The position numbers and the translations under genes are program-made. 64,000 bases of DNA from assembly GCF_036324505.1 (NCBI RefSeq), contig NC_086351.1, positions 8,728,983-8,792,982 on the forward strand. The letters are read 5' to 3'. Shown here piece after piece: positions 11,088 to 23,889 of this stretch. Source of the DNA: Eleginops maclovinus. Taxonomy: Eukaryota > Chordata > Actinopteri > Perciformes > Eleginopidae. The notes below the pieces were generated by a model, which had not been told where the DNA came from, did no database searches, and saw nothing but the letters and a program-made list of their open reading frames with translations. Numbering within the stretch: position 1 is the stretch's first letter; each line of letters starts with the position of its first letter.

Positions 11088-14000
11088 TTTTTCAAGTAGT
11101 CCTAAACCTTCTTGCCCTAACATATTTTGGGCTTCAGTGAGTCACTTGACAAATGTGCCAAGGTGTTCAGAGGGCTACTGGTGAGCAAACCTTTCAGAGA
11201 CATTTTTGCAATCCTCCACTCTTGTTAAATCTTTATCTTTTGGTGCTGGAGCCTAAGAGCACTCTGTAAAAACACACACAACACTAAAACCAGGGCGCTT
11301 TTAATGCAGGTGTTCAGTCAGGTTCACAAGCGAGACAATGTTTCAAAAAGATCCCTGCCCGTGAGCGAGGCTTTTTGGAAACGTCCGGATAAAGTAAAAA
11401 TGTCAAAGCTTTAATGGACTGGAATGTTAATTGAGGCATTTATCATAATGTGAATCAAAGCTTTTACACGGACATGGAAATGGGCTGTCTGGACCTGCAC
11501 GGCCTGCCGGAAGTCCCGGGGGCATTGTCAGTGCAGCTCCTATCGAGTTACAACATCCCGCTTGAGTGCTGCGGCCTTTAGAGCTTTCTTTTCTCAACCG
11601 TTTCTAAATGAAAAATGAATAACAACTCGATAGAACTAATAGGAGCAATGTACATCTTTTATGTTACAGTGACAGAGAGCATAAAATGAAGAGTCTGGAT
11701 GGAATTTGGCCAACACAAGCAGGTAGTCTGCTTATAAATTACCTTCCTGTGCAGTGAAATGAGCAAAGGGTGTTGCGGAAATGAAGACCATATGGATGTG
11801 TATATAGAGCAAGATGTAATGGTCTTATAATTGATTCAAATAACACCCAATGTGTTACCATTGCTGTAATTCTTTTTAAGAATTCACTCTCTTTCTACTG
11901 AGTTTTATTTGGTGTAAATATCCCACTGCAATCTTAAAAGTTTATCTGTTGGCCAGTGTTTCGAAACAGATGTCGACATGCTCTTTCATATTACTGTCGG
12001 CTTGTGAGTTCAGTCCTGCTACTCCTCCAATAACAGTCATAAATAACTTTGAGTTTGTTTTCTTTACTGGTTGTACAGTAGTTGACATTCAGTCATAGAC
12101 AAGTAGATAATAGGGAGAGAATGGGATGCATTTTTTCCATTGTTCGAGAGTTCTCTTGATACATCACCACGCATAATTAAATGTCAAATGTACCTAAGAC
12201 GGGACTTTTTGGATCACACAAGCTGAAAATGTCACATAATTATGACTCAAGTTCCGTGACAACGCATTCACTGGGAAAGAAATCCATTTCAGCATCATAA
12301 CGAGCTGTGCTGCTTCATCAGGCTTGATGATAATGACATACAGGTTTTGCCCATTAAAAATGAGTTAAATGAGAAGAAATATTTTGCACCATTTCAGTTT
12401 TCCTGGTTCTTAAGACCAAAAACTGTTTTAATAATGACGTTTTTTTTGTCTCGCTCTACATTTTTTGGGAAACCAGCAGCTCTTGATTGGCACACTCATT
12501 ATGCATACCTGCATTGCTGGCACTTGAAAAGTGAGAATCATATTTTTATAAAGTTTTATTCCAGTCATGCTCTCAGTGCGATGATCAGACTGAATTGCCA
12601 TTTAATTTCAAGTCAACATTCAGACATCCTGTTCATGTTACTCTTGTTCTGTCTGCAAGGGGTTGTGATTTTTTGAAATAACTAAAAAGGTATTATTTTC
12701 AGTCGACTTGACACGGATATTCAGCAGCATTTACAAAGAATAGTTACCGTTTGTTGGTTTATCTAGGCAATCTATTGTGTTCTTTCTCCGTGAATGTGTT
12801 TGAAGCGGATGATTACTCTCTCATTCTTGTGAGTCTTCACGCTAAAACCTTGTTAAGTCTCCTAGAGACTGTGAATTGGACCAATTCCAAGATATACAAT
12901 AAGTCTATCCAAGTTTTAGTTTGAAATATTTTCAACAATGTATTTATATAATATTGCTTATCATAATCGGAAAAAATAAACAAGTGCTAAAATACTGTTG
13001 GACAATTGTTATTGGAATCACCTCCACAGCTTAATGATCAAAAATGTAGCAGTGAAGTTGTGTTTTTTTAATGATATATTATGTTGTTAAACCTTCTCAT
13101 TACTTACTATTGGTTATTCTTTTTTTTAAGTAGCAGGCTGAAAAAAGATGTATTCTTTTTGTATTCATGCAAATTCAGGCTTCAGCTAAGGTTAACTTGA
13201 TGTGTCAGTCTTGACATTAACCGCAGCCAAGAACTTTTTTTTTTCTTTTTTGAGTCACACTCAGGCGTATTCTACATTCCACTGCTTGCTCAGTTCGATG
13301 CCCAGCTGTTCACAGCATTTTTCCCGCTGACAGCGATGGAGTCAGGCAGTGTTTTTCTCTTGATAGCTCTCCCGAACCGCAGATAGAGAGGCTCCCACTT
13401 ACAGATGTTTGTGATTATTTCTACAGTGAGAATAAATGGAAGAGAGATGGAGGCCACTGAGTCACTATTGCTTTTGGAGAGCGAGCAGGGCCTTCGGCGG
13501 AATGAAGCTCCCTTGTCTGGCTGGACGGCCATCTTTCATGCGTCGGGGAGTTCGGGGATGGAGGTGCTGCAAACGAGGGATGGATGAATAAGCTTCAGGG
13601 TTCATGGAAAAGTTCACAGACTCAACATCTGAGTTTAATATGTACTGTATGAGTTATGGTGTTGTGGTAAATTGGGGTCCCTCCAGAATGTCAGAGTTAA
13701 GGCGCTCAGACCTGCTTTGTCAGTGATGTTATTTCCTGGGGGAAAGAAAAGCCATCTGGGCTTTAAGATGTCAGACATCATAGATTTATGATGTGTGCAT
13801 CAGTGCCTGTGATGTTCTTTGTTAATGTATGGGCTGATGGTTGTCTACCACATGTATGTTTTTTGATGAAACCTCTGCATGGTAACCACAGAGTACTGCC
13901 TATTAGTGAAATTTATTTTTATAGTAACGCATAAATGTCTGCAGAAACATAATGTTACGTCAATCGGCTGGTGATATGCTGTGAACTCTTCATTCTGTTT

Positions 14001-15072
14001 GTGCACAGTATATAAATGTGGTGCACAATGGCAAAGATTGACTAACAGGATTCCTATGTTGCTATGCAGAAAAACAGTGCAAGAGACACACATTAATAAA
14101 GGAGAGAGGGATTGGAGCATTGTCAACAACTCCCATTAGAATCCAAAACCAACGATCCGTTTTTTCTTGTGTCTGTAGCCAAAGAATTATAAATGTTATT
14201 CATCTGTGTAAAATACCGCCATTGTCCAAAAACTGTAAGAACGCCAAGGGAGCTTCAGTGATGCACCCTGGGTATGTGTTCTTTCATTTCAACAAACATG
14301 CACTGTAGCTTAATGTAGTCTCAATACACTGTCCTGCTGCTGTAAGCATTCAATAGATCCCACAATGTGGATTAACCCACAAATGAATATAGCCCCTATT
14401 AAATGCACAATGTACACCTGTTTGTTACAGATGTGTTTTTACTTGCAGTGCCTTAATGTTATGCTGTTAAGTGTCAGATGCTGCTCGAGTAAAATGACTA
14501 GATGCAGTGAACAATATAGAGCGTTATTTTTCCAGTAGGTCATCTGTCATTCAGTTACATAGCACGTTTAGTTGAATCAACCCAAACGTTAATGGGCACG
14601 TCCGCTCTGTTTACTCGTTCTAGTTAAATACATTATAACACTGAATAATAATAATAATAATAATACATAATTTAATAGAATCCAACAGAAATATTTACAT
14701 CAGAATTACGAATAAGCCTTTGTATCACAAACATAGTGATACAAACAAAGAGAATGCACATCCTTCAAAAACATATCTTGTTAGTAGTTCAAATGGAGCT
14801 GAGTTATGAATTTGATATATTCTGGATTTTAATGTAGTACTCTTTGTGTGTATGCGCATCTGAGAGACCTTTCTTCCATGGATAGATTACCCTAATAGTA
14901 TTTCTATGTATATACATTTTTCTACCCCATATTTGATTTAAAATTACACAGAATCCACAGCGTTAACAAATAAGGACTCTTTTTATTTGAAATTGTTCAC
15001 CTTTTACACACTGACAGTTAATATACACAAGCCTTTGTGGTCCCTCTGGTCCGAGACATGGTCAGTGACAAT
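11088..15072. other. intergenic between rab5a side and znf385d 3' end
   Basis: No gene recognised. Two less AT-rich stretches, 11290-11590 and 13260-13590, have no repeat signature and could be conserved non-coding sequence. An (AAT)7 tract sits at 14644-14665. Confidence 0.35.
14644..14665 (+). repeat. (AAT)n microsatellite
   Basis: About seven tandem AAT units. Confidence 0.9.
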
Positions 15073-15385
15073 GGGCCTCATTCACCAATATGTGCGGAGA
15101 AACTTTGCACACATAAAAGTGTGCAAAATTATAGACGGATTCATAACGCTCATTGGTTAATGTTCTCCTTAACACAATGCGAATGTTAGTGAATAAGGTT
15201 CATTCAGATAGATTTGTGTGCCCCCTATTTGCACTAGAAATAGGTGGGGAAAAGCTGATCATTACAGGCTGACTATAAAATCAAACTAAAACAGTAACAT
15301 TAAATTAAACAAAGGTTAAAAACAATGTGTGAAATCACGGTTCATGCACAGATTTGTGAGTTTGCAATGATGGTGAATGAGGCCC
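15073..15385. mobile_element. MITE with GGGCCTCATTCACCA inverted ends
   Basis: The left end gggcctcattcacca (15073-15087) is an exact inverted match to the right end tggtgaatgaggccc (15371-15385), giving a 313-bp unit. The interior has no ORF. No clear target duplication is visible (left flank gacaat, right flank aaagtg), so the superfamily is undecided; a Harbinger or ISL2EU type is possible. It lies just beyond the znf385d 3' end. Confidence 0.8.
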
Positions 15386-15426
15386 AAAGTGTACTGGATA
15401 TCAACTAGAATGGCTTATGGCAGATG

Positions 15427-15431
<5 letters not shown>

Positions 15432-15508
<77 letters not shown>
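15432..15508 (+). repeat. (CA)n microsatellite
   Basis: About 77 bases of CA with one G interruption near 15462. ORFs read through it are repeat artefacts. Confidence 0.97.
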
Positions 15509-15510
<2 letters not shown>

Positions 15511-15792
15511 TACACACAATCTTATACACATGGACAAGCACACATGCAGAAGCACGCACTTGTACACACATACACATATGCTGGAACAGATACAAACACA
15601 CACATCACGACACATACTCTAACAATCTAACACAGTCTAGCCATCTAATGTAGACATCAACAGAGGAGGGGCTTAAAGTGCATACAGGAACAGAGGAGGG
15701 CCTTTGCTCGCTCTTTTATCAGTTACAGCCTTTGAAATTACGAGCGACAGTAATCCTCCACTAAAGCAATGATCTTAGTGCCACGCTGTATC

Positions 15793-16207
15793 TTTATAGA
15801 AAGCATATCCGTACCCTATTTTTAGCTCAAACTGTGCCTTGCATCATGAAATAAAGACACTGCATAGTTCACGGGGTTATTCTTATACATTATTGCGGTA
15901 CAATGAAGAACCAGGTAAGGGGTCCGGGTGTGAGCCGTGGGCTGCAGGTTGGCACGGATAAGCATGTAGACTGTAGCCCAGGTTTCTTCAGTGGGATCAG
16001 AGAAATAAATCCAATATGATAACAGCCATTCCTTCTTCTGGTTTAGCTTAAAATGTGGGATAATCCATATGAGGAGAGGTGGGGAAAAATGTTTCCGGAT
16101 GCATAGAAGGAGTGCAGATGCTGACACGACTCCATGGCCTGGTCCTGGTGTACCTGGTGTAGCACATGTTTTGGTCCTTGACAGGAGGTGGTGCAGTTCC
16201 CCCCGGG
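15793..16207 (-). other. znf385d: znf385d 3' untranslated region (proximal part)
   Basis: Sequence downstream of the znf385d stop codon on the minus strand, with no repeat. The first hexamer-like signal is a TATAAA variant at 15793-15798; a canonical AATAAA appears only near 14980. The true 3' end is therefore uncertain. The 129-codon minus-strand ORF here is read-through of UTR. Confidence 0.4.
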
Positions 16208-16450
16208 TCAATAAGGGGCAAATAGGAGTTGTGGGTGGGAGGTCCTGACAGGGCCAGGGGCCGGGCGGAGCAGTGCAGCGGAGAGGGTCTGAGTCTGGAA
16301 GAGGTTGGGGGTCGAGGCGTGGTTAGTAATGTGATTAGTGCGGTGCGTGAAAGTGTTGCTGATGGCGGCCGCCACTGCCACTAGGTGAGAAGGTATGATC
16401 TGAGTGTTCAGAGCAGGACATTGGCGCTCCTTTCCCAGGGACAGCTTTAC
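16208..16450 (-). CDS. znf385d: ZNF385D last coding exon (C-terminal tail)
   Basis: Encodes the last 80 residues and a TGA at 16208-16210. It opens in phase 0 after the acceptor ttacaag, reading VKLSLGKE. Family hallmarks follow: an alanine-rich stretch (VAVAAAIS), TPNLFQTQ, LSAALLRPAPGPVRT and the terminal LLFAPY. ZNF385 proteins end in a very similar 'LFAPY', and ALLRPAPGP is close to human ZNF385D from memory. The segment has no zinc finger and is likely disordered. The middle is rich in His, Asn and Thr and is more diverged than the ends. ZNF385 members are nuclear proteins with U1-type zinc fingers linked to double-stranded or structured RNA and p53-related regulation; the exact role of this fish protein is not shown by the sequence. 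Confidence 0.93.
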   Translation of the reverse strand, partial: VKLSLGKERQCPALNTQIIPSHLVAVAAAISNTFTHRTNHITNHASTPNLFQTQTLSAALLRPAPGPVRTSHPQLLFAPY

Positions 16451-18774
16451 CTTGTAAAGTGAGACAAGATACAGTCAGCACAGTCTATGTGTACACAGGT
16501 TGTATAAAATAATTTGAATACATTTTAAAAGACCAGATCTATAATGGCATTGCATATTCTGCTACAAATAACAATCTTAATTTGACCTGGGTTAGAAATA
16601 CTTTCAATTTACAGATTAAAGCAAAAGTCAGCAAATGGTAAATGTCAAATATGTAAACACAATGTTTTATTGATATTGGAGACACAATTGGGACCTTACC
16701 AAAAAATACTGAGGATAAATAGCAAGCCTGATTTTTGTAGCCTACGAGGTCACCGTACCCCCACACTGCTTCCCAAGTGCTATAGTAGCTGACCTCCTAA
16801 TACTAGGATGGTTTCAATGCCGGGACTACATATGTGTGTTGTCCTGTGTACATGTGTGACAATGAACGGGGATTTGATTTTTATCTTCAATTTCCATTTC
16901 CATACAAATTAATTTGACAATTAATCTGAACTGTACAAGCAGGAAATGAATATCTTGTTATCTTGATAGTCAAGTAATAACTGGAGTCGCTTATTCAGGG
17001 AAAATGCAAAACAATTCCTATTTCCAGCATCTCCATGTTAATTAAATCTTGTGGTTTTTGGACTACTGGTTGGACTAAAATGTGAAGACATCACATTGGG
17101 CTCTGGGATAGTCTGGTCTTTATTAATGTTGTTCGGGGTTAACGGGGTTTTCCAGACTTCTCTGTTAAAATCGTGGAGACACCATGGGGATGTCACAAGA
17201 AGAAACATGAATAAACAGTTATGGTACGTTATGGCTGAGGACATTGATGCTGAAGTGCAGTCTTCACACACAAAAACAGTCAGGGGAAGGGGAGCAAACA
17301 GGTGCCAGAAATCAGCTGCTAATTGCTAAATGCAAGTGTTCCAAGATAATTTGAGGCACACAAGCTTCCCCTGGATATTTCAATAGAGTTGTTAGCCTCT
17401 TTACATTTAATAAAATGGTTCAAACACTCAATGTCCCTACACTTGCAAAAAAAATAACAATAAATCCAGACCTCTATTTATCGGACAAATGCTTATTTTT
17501 GGCAGTGTGTTCGAAGTGGTAATTTTTGTATTTCAAAGTCACAATACATTGTAGTGTCCATTGAAAAAAAAAGGAAGAAGGAATGCAAGAAACTACAGAA
17601 GGACAACAGGAAAAAAAGCACTCAACCTCCAAAACCAGCCTAATAGGGTGAAAAGGTCACCAAAGTTATCTGGCTTAATCTTCTGTATCAGTAATGGAAA
17701 ATCTACAGTCTCACAGCACCGCGATGGCAGCCGTTGTCATGGGTTATCAATCACTGACTCAGACATCGTAACCCTATGGGAGGCATTCTTTGCTCCCCAC
17801 TCATCAAAGAAGCTTCTCACCGTTAACTCAGTCAATGATGGGTTTCAGAAAAAGTCATTTCCCCCACACTGGTAACCCCCGCGCATTGTCTCGGCAAACA
17901 GTGGGTGTGATTAATACCTTCTTCTGGGAGCTTCTGTAAGATGAAAAGTCAGGCTCTCCTTTATCTTTCCTGCATTTAATCCACACAACTCCTTCATGCA
18001 TCCTACCAATCCTCGTCATGTGGCATTCAACCACCCTGGAGTGTAAGACGGCCGGGGTTCAGTCACACAGGACACTGAGTACCAAAAAGTTTAAGTTCAC
18101 TTCTCTTATTCTGTGGTTTGTAAACTTGCCTGACACTAATTTGGTCTTGATGCAGGAGACCACACGCTGAGCAACTCAAAAATAGTTAAAACCGACATTT
18201 ACAATTACTTATAAATAGTATTTGACCCAAGTATGCATTCCACCTCCAGCGTGCTGGCTCAGAGGAGCCTTGATTCATGCCATTTTTGTCAATAAAATAT
18301 CAAGTTTTCAAATTGAATCCAACTGTGTTCTGCCAGTGATCTTTAATAAAAGTCAGGTAACAGGTGAGCCGTTTATGAAAGTTGACATTTTATTGAATTA
18401 GCTGACGTCAAGCAAATTGAATGTGCCTTATCAAAGTGCAGAAACTTTAGAGTAGCTGTGCAGGACTTTTTGCTGATAAAAGAGAAACATTAAACTGCCA
18501 AAATTCTGCATGCAGTTCTTTCCAGCGTTTTCTCCCATAACAAAAAAGCACAAATGAGGGGTACATAATCGGTATGGGCACAGAACTATGTTTTTCTTTG
18601 GGAAAACAGGAAGTGACTAACAAGAGAAAGACAATGAACTAAAATATCAAACAATAACTGTTTGTCATGGGTTGATATGTCTCCTAAGAGACTGTCAGAA
18701 CTGAGTCATTGTTATTGTTGTGTCGACACCATGACATGTCGCTGATAACAAGATTAAAGCGTGCAGTGACTCAC
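16451..18774 (-). other. znf385d: znf385d intron between the last two coding exons
   Basis: It starts with gtgagt and ends in ttacaag on the minus strand. It is AT-rich, and I see no repeat, RNA or nested gene. ORFs at 17038-17329 and 17561-17875 are of chance length and lack motifs. Confidence 0.7.
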
Positions 18775-18876
18775 CGGCTGCTTTGTCTGTCCTTTCTGCG
18801 GTTTGGTGTAGGGGCTGTATTTCGGTTTGGCTGGTTTACCTGCCGCTCTGTCTTTATGACGCCGGCTGCTGATGTG
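18775..18876 (-). CDS. znf385d: ZNF385D exon, end of zinc finger 3 and basic linker
   Basis: A 34-codon exon, phase 0 at both ends, flanked by ttttttag and gtgagt. It reads HISSRRHKDRAAGKPAKPKY and then SPYTKPQKG. The first histidine and the seventh residue (H) are the two zinc-ligand histidines of finger 3, whose cysteine pair is in the preceding exon. The following basic SPY-containing segment is conserved across ZNF385 members. This small exon is easily missed by ORF scanning, since it has no ATG on its strand. Confidence 0.95.
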
Positions 18877-21800
18877 CTAAAAAATGAGAGAATGGAGAGA
18901 TTATTATTTTTATGTCGCAGACAGGTAACTACAGGCAGGGAGGTAGGGTTCAGGGTAACACTCGATTGTGGTTAAAGCAGCAATGATTATGAATGAATGT
19001 ATAACAGAATGGAACATTTCAAATGTTGTTTGTTTCTGTGTCTATCTCTCTTTATATTTATGCCTAAAATCCACATTAACCCGAGTGTAAAAGTTAACCG
19101 GCCTTCATAATACTTATATGAAGGCCGTTCGCGTGGCAATGCAAGCCAGGAAAGTGGAGGCAGAAAAAGTGAAGGAAAGAATTAAATGTTCTTTCAGAAG
19201 TCAAGCATTTGCACCACTGCCTCTATTGTTTCCAGTTGCAAGTAAAAAGAGAAGCAGGCCGGCTGCAGCTATTAGGAGCATGCACTTCTTTTTGCCTCTT
19301 ACATGATAGCTGAACTATTTGGCCACAGCTCTCTTAAACCATTGCAACTGCTTGAACCATACAGAGGAAAACTATGTGAGAGTGTCTGGATGGTAACCCT
19401 GCATCTAAGGTACTTTGTGAAAATTCTTAGGTAACTCACTATCTGACATCTTATCCTAACCTTAAACATACAATGCCTAATTCAACCAAACAAAGACAAC
19501 AGATCAATCATCTAAAACAGTCTTGGCGTCATCTCCTTTAAATTAAGTTACAATTCAATCTTTTGGGCTTCTTAATGAGATTAGATTTGATGCATGGCAG
19601 CAAAAAGTAGTATACAGGTTTTTAAAAGGATGAATTCAACCACAGTGAGGACGAAAGTGTTGTGCCTTGCTGCCAACTATCGTTAATACAGATCCGACAA
19701 CAGAGCCTGTCCTGTCCTAAAGATGACAATAGAGATATGGCTCTATGTGGATTGTTGGAAAGACAGTGAGGGTCAACAACACAAAAAGGATCTATCTTCA
19801 GGGGGTCATGAATACCTAAAGAAATCCATTTATCAGATTTAAGGATAGCTTGTTAGACAATGAAGGAAGGTATAGTTTCATGGAAATGCTGAAACACCAC
19901 TTTAGATGTGGCATCTTTCCCTGGATATTCCGAAGAGAAACTGTGAAAATCCTCATTATCTTTTTATGACAGAGGTGTTGCGATGCTTCACAGTTGCCTG
20001 CTACCTCAGCCTCGGGGTGTATGCCATTTCAGGGTAGATAGCTTATCATGCGTTGAGGTGGGAACCTGAGAAGGTGGGGCAAAACTAAAAATACACCTCC
20101 TGTCTCAAGGGCGTTAAGTATTACAGCTTTAAAGGTTTCATTGCGACGGGAACCACCCATGGTGAAAATTGCTGCAGTTATGGCACTGCAAAGTATAGCG
20201 CAGAAAGCATTTACCAGATGACAGATACATATGCTCATGTTTAATACAGTATGTCATACGCAACAGATATGAAGCTTTGCTAATATTTAACCAGAGACAA
20301 ATAGTGGATCTGAATAAACAGGTAAAATACAAGAGGCTGGAAAGACATACAGAGAAATCCCCTCTAACATCAAGCCAATAAATAATTCATAATGGATAAA
20401 TGTTGACAGCAAAGGGCAGATTTCTGGCTGCGTTCTAAGTGTATCAAGTCCTTGCAGTGGATTTCAAAATCTGCTTTCAAGCTCTAACTGAAATTTGTCA
20501 TGCTGGATTTTTTTTTCACAGAGAACCACAGCTGTCTTAAAAGTATTCTCTTATTTTCTGTAAGGGAGCTCAAGGTTAGCTCAGACAAAAACCGAGTCGG
20601 TTTCTAGTATTGTAGACAAAACTACCTCTGTGACAGAATGATCAGCAGCTACAAGGAAAGAAGATTTGCGGGGTGCCCCAAAGCAAAAACCAGGAAACAC
20701 AATCCCAGGAAGAGTTTTCATCCCGGCTTCACAAAGAGAAAACATCACTAAGAGATAAGTTCATGTCATCTTTCTAGGGTAACCTCATTTTGCTGAACAT
20801 ATTGTTAAACTAGGAAATGTTTTTCTTATTAGCGGAAAGGGATTAGCAGAAACTCCACTCAATTATGTCTATTTACGCTGGAGAGACCTCATTTCTTGGT
20901 TATGTATGCTTAACCGGTTTCCTTAAGAGTTTTTGCAAAAGACAGGGAAATCCTTGCTGTGACAGCGGCGCAGCAGGATGAAAGCAAATATCAGCAGGAG
21001 TGGCAGCGAGTCTTTGTATCCCAAGTATGTTTTATCTTAAAAGCAGCCAAAAGCTAAATCTGACACTGAAGTAAATGAGTGTTAATAAGTAGGTTTTCAC
21101 AGATGAACAGCAAACTGTTCGTGCAATTAAGACACATGCACTCGGTAAACTGGGTGCTTGATGACACATTGAGGCTAAGTAGTAAGAAATCCGCATCAAA
21201 AGAGAAAAGTTCTTATCATGAACCCCTGTATTATTTCATTTGGTGTTTTACATTACATATCATTCCTCTCTTTTCTTCCTGTTAACCATTTCTGTCATTT
21301 TGACGACTTCATAATAAACTCAAGGGGGTAAACATTCATTTATTTATTTGACTGATGTCACACTGTGTAAGCAATACAATGAACAAATACTGAATTCCAT
21401 TTCGATGGTTTGGTTTCAGTTCCTGGTGCTTATTCGCAACCCTAAAAAGGATGGATCTGTCATTTTCATACAAAATGTAAACTGAGAATAAGGTCTATTA
21501 GTCTATACCTTCTTAACTATGCTCGCATTTCAATTATCAAATCTTGCCAACAACTCTGTATGACTTTGAAACACAGTTAATTCCATTGTGACTTTAAAAT
21601 AACAGTTCAAACATTTATGTGGGTTAAGTGCTGGAATACTTTTTGCCAGACATAGTCAATTTAAAGGCAGCTGATAATTACTATTCATCTAGTTCAATGG
21701 AAATAATGCAAAATGAGCTTATTTGCTGCTGCAACGTAAAAATGTCCCAAATTGGGATCAATAAAGTAATTCTATTTTATTCTATTATTTCCCTAAATGT

Positions 21801-22054
21801 TATGTAGTTGTTCAAAGGCAAAATATAAACATTTGTTATATCTGATTATGATCAAATCTAGTGAAATAACCCGGCTAAATCCATTATATTGTAATCAGTA
21901 GTTTGATTGTATTTCAGTCCAATTCCTGTCTATGTCTTGTCTTTGATCACTCTCTCTTTTGCTTGGATTTATTTACAAAAGCTTCAGTTAAAAATGCTTT
22001 GTGTGCAGGAAAGAATTGGTTGAGCATTTCAATGTCTTTGTGTGTCCCTCTCAC
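18877..22054 (-). other. znf385d: znf385d intron
   Basis: Minus-strand intron from gtgaga to ttttttag. A retroposon-tail-like fragment at 21735-21790 is the only recognised element. The rest looks unremarkable. Confidence 0.7.
21735..21790 (+). repeat. retroposon 3'-tail-like fragment
   Basis: tgtcccaaattgggatcaat followed by aaagtaattctattttattc resembles the common 3' end of fish retroposons ('...ttgggatcaataaagt...'). Only the tail is visible. Confidence 0.4.
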
Positions 22055-22236
22055 CTGTTTTAGCTGAGTCTCTGAGTTGACATGCACATCACACGTTTCA
22101 CAGTAAAACGTTTTGTTCTGCAGGCCCGTTAATGACTTGGTGACTGGAGCCAACTTGCTTTTGACTCCCGGCCGAGGGAAAGACTTGATGGAGCCCACGC
22201 CGGCCCTAGCCTCCAGCATCGTCTTGTGCTTCGTAC
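22055..22236 (-). CDS. znf385d: ZNF385D exon, end of finger 2 and start of finger 3
   Basis: 182 bases, opening with the last two bases of a split glycine codon and closing in phase 0 at CAG|gtgaga. It reads TKHKTMLEARAGVGSIKSFP, a basic linker, then TGLQNKTFYCETCDVHVNSE and TQLKQ. TKH supplies the second zinc histidine of finger 2. CETC gives the cysteine pair of finger 3, whose histidines come from the next exon. NKTFYCETCDVHVNSETQLK is nearly identical to mammalian ZNF385 proteins. Minus-strand translation continues openly past the donor, which is intronic read-through. Confidence 0.96.
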
Positions 22237-23553
22237 CTGCGGGTTCAAGCAGAGGCGACAAGGTCAGTACATTAACGTCACAAAACAGACGCTTGCCTGA
22301 AGGAGAGGTGAGATCAGAGGCTAACTTCTGTTATCCCTTTTTTCTGGTGTGGGAAGTATGGAGGTCAGTGTAGAAGGATGGCCTTGTAAATTAATAGACC
22401 ACTTCCCTGATAAGAGTAAAGAATCCTGTTAAAATTGCTCAGGAAGAATGTTGTGTTTGCACAGATCTTTCACTTTTAGATATCCCCGCAGGGCACAGTT
22501 AGCACTGAGGTTTACCCCGGCCTTTAAGCGACTGAACTTGCAAGTGCAAACACCATTTTTATGTCCATTTCAAATCCCTGCTGATACACCTCGTGTCAAC
22601 GTGAGGTCTTAAAAACAGAAGCAGCAGCTGCCAGCACCCATGTGCATTTTCCTCAGAGAAAACACACCAGTGTTTGAGTGGAAATAGTTTTCTTTTGTTA
22701 GGCTGATGGTGTGTCTGAAGAAGGTAATTGCTGAATTTCTACACAATCGACTGGCTTCAGTGTTGAAGTGTTCTTTCTCTTACTTACTGAGGTATATTGG
22801 CTGTCTGTTAATACCTAGTTAACATAAACACAGAGTGAGGATATGAGATAACTCTTAGTCATCCATTAATCAAGGCTTAATGCACAGAAATGTCCCACTG
22901 CTTTTGCCTCATCCCACAATTTCTAATGAACATTGAACAATCTATAAACAGGTGCGTGGCAGACACAAACACACTGACATCTCTTGGATTGCAGGCAGTC
23001 CATAATAAATTACACAAGTGACCTCGAAGTTATTGAAAGCCAAGCAGTGAGGGTCCAATGCTAACTCATATTGATCAAATTTGTTCAACAGAGAGTGTAT
23101 GACACCTTTAGTTAGCAGCCTGCTGGAGCCATTGTTTTAAGCTATTCCAAAGAAATGGGGGGGCATGTATAACATTCCCACTAAACACAAATAAACTGCA
23201 TAATCAATTACGTTTGAAAGGAACATTTGTTTTTCGCCCAGGTTAACATCAGTTCTAAAGCAACTAAGTACATTATTCAAGTACTGTACTTAAGTACAAT
23301 TTTGTGGTACTTGTACTTTACTTGAGTATTTCCATTGTATGCTACTTTGTACTTCTACTCCACGACAATTCAGAGGTATCGTGTACTTTTACTCCACTAT
23401 ATTTAGTTTGTAGCTTTAGTTACTTAGCAGATGATGAGAAATATAATCAACACTTTAAAAAGACTTTAGTTACACCTGGAGTAAATTAACAAGCTACCCT
23501 GCAGTATACAAAGTCATTAAAACTAGCTGCACCTTTAGAAGAAGAAGAAGAAT

Positions 23554-23889
23554 CGGAGGATGAAACCCCCTTTATTGTCACATACATGCACACAGCAGAG
23601 CACACACAGTGAAATTGGTCCTCTGCATTTAACCCATCCCAGTACTAGGAGCAGTGGGCAGCTACCGTGCAGCGCCCGGGGAGCAATGGGGAGGGGGGAT
23701 TGGAGATGTCCGGTGCCTTGCTCAAGGGCCCCACAGCCGGGCCCAGGAGGTGAACTGGGACCTCTCCAAGTAGCAGTTCACTTTCCATATTTCAAGTCTG
23801 TTTGGGGACTTGAACCGGCAACCCTACGATTCCCAGTCCAACCCTACGATTCCCAGTCCAAGCCCCTACTGACTGAGCCACTGCTGGAC
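23554..23889 (-). mobile_element. tRNA-derived SINE, copy A, full-length head
   Basis: On the minus strand the head has an RNA polymerase III A box, TGGCTCAGTCAG (23869-23880), and a B box, GGTTCAAGTCC (23806-23816). A conserved body follows (cttgagcaaggcaccggaca, ctccccgggcgctgc, gctgcccactgctcc, gggttaaatgcagaggacca). It ends in gacaataaagggggtttcat and cctccg. The body matches copy B at 37351-37620. A 20-bp exact tandem duplication (23821-23840 and 23841-23860) lies between the A and B boxes. The 3' end is followed by a short TTC run. Confidence 0.85.
23821..23860 (-). repeat. 20-bp tandem duplication inside the SINE promoter
   Basis: accctacgattcccagtcca occurs twice head to tail without a mismatch, widening the A-box to B-box spacing to about 52 bases. 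Confidence 0.97.

Noticed and set aside
15401..15653. ORFs of Cys-Val and His-Thr repeats
   Set aside because: They are translations of the CA/GT microsatellite.
15822..16211. 129-codon minus-strand ORF
   Set aside because: Lies in the znf385d 3' UTR in a different frame from the last exon, with no motif.
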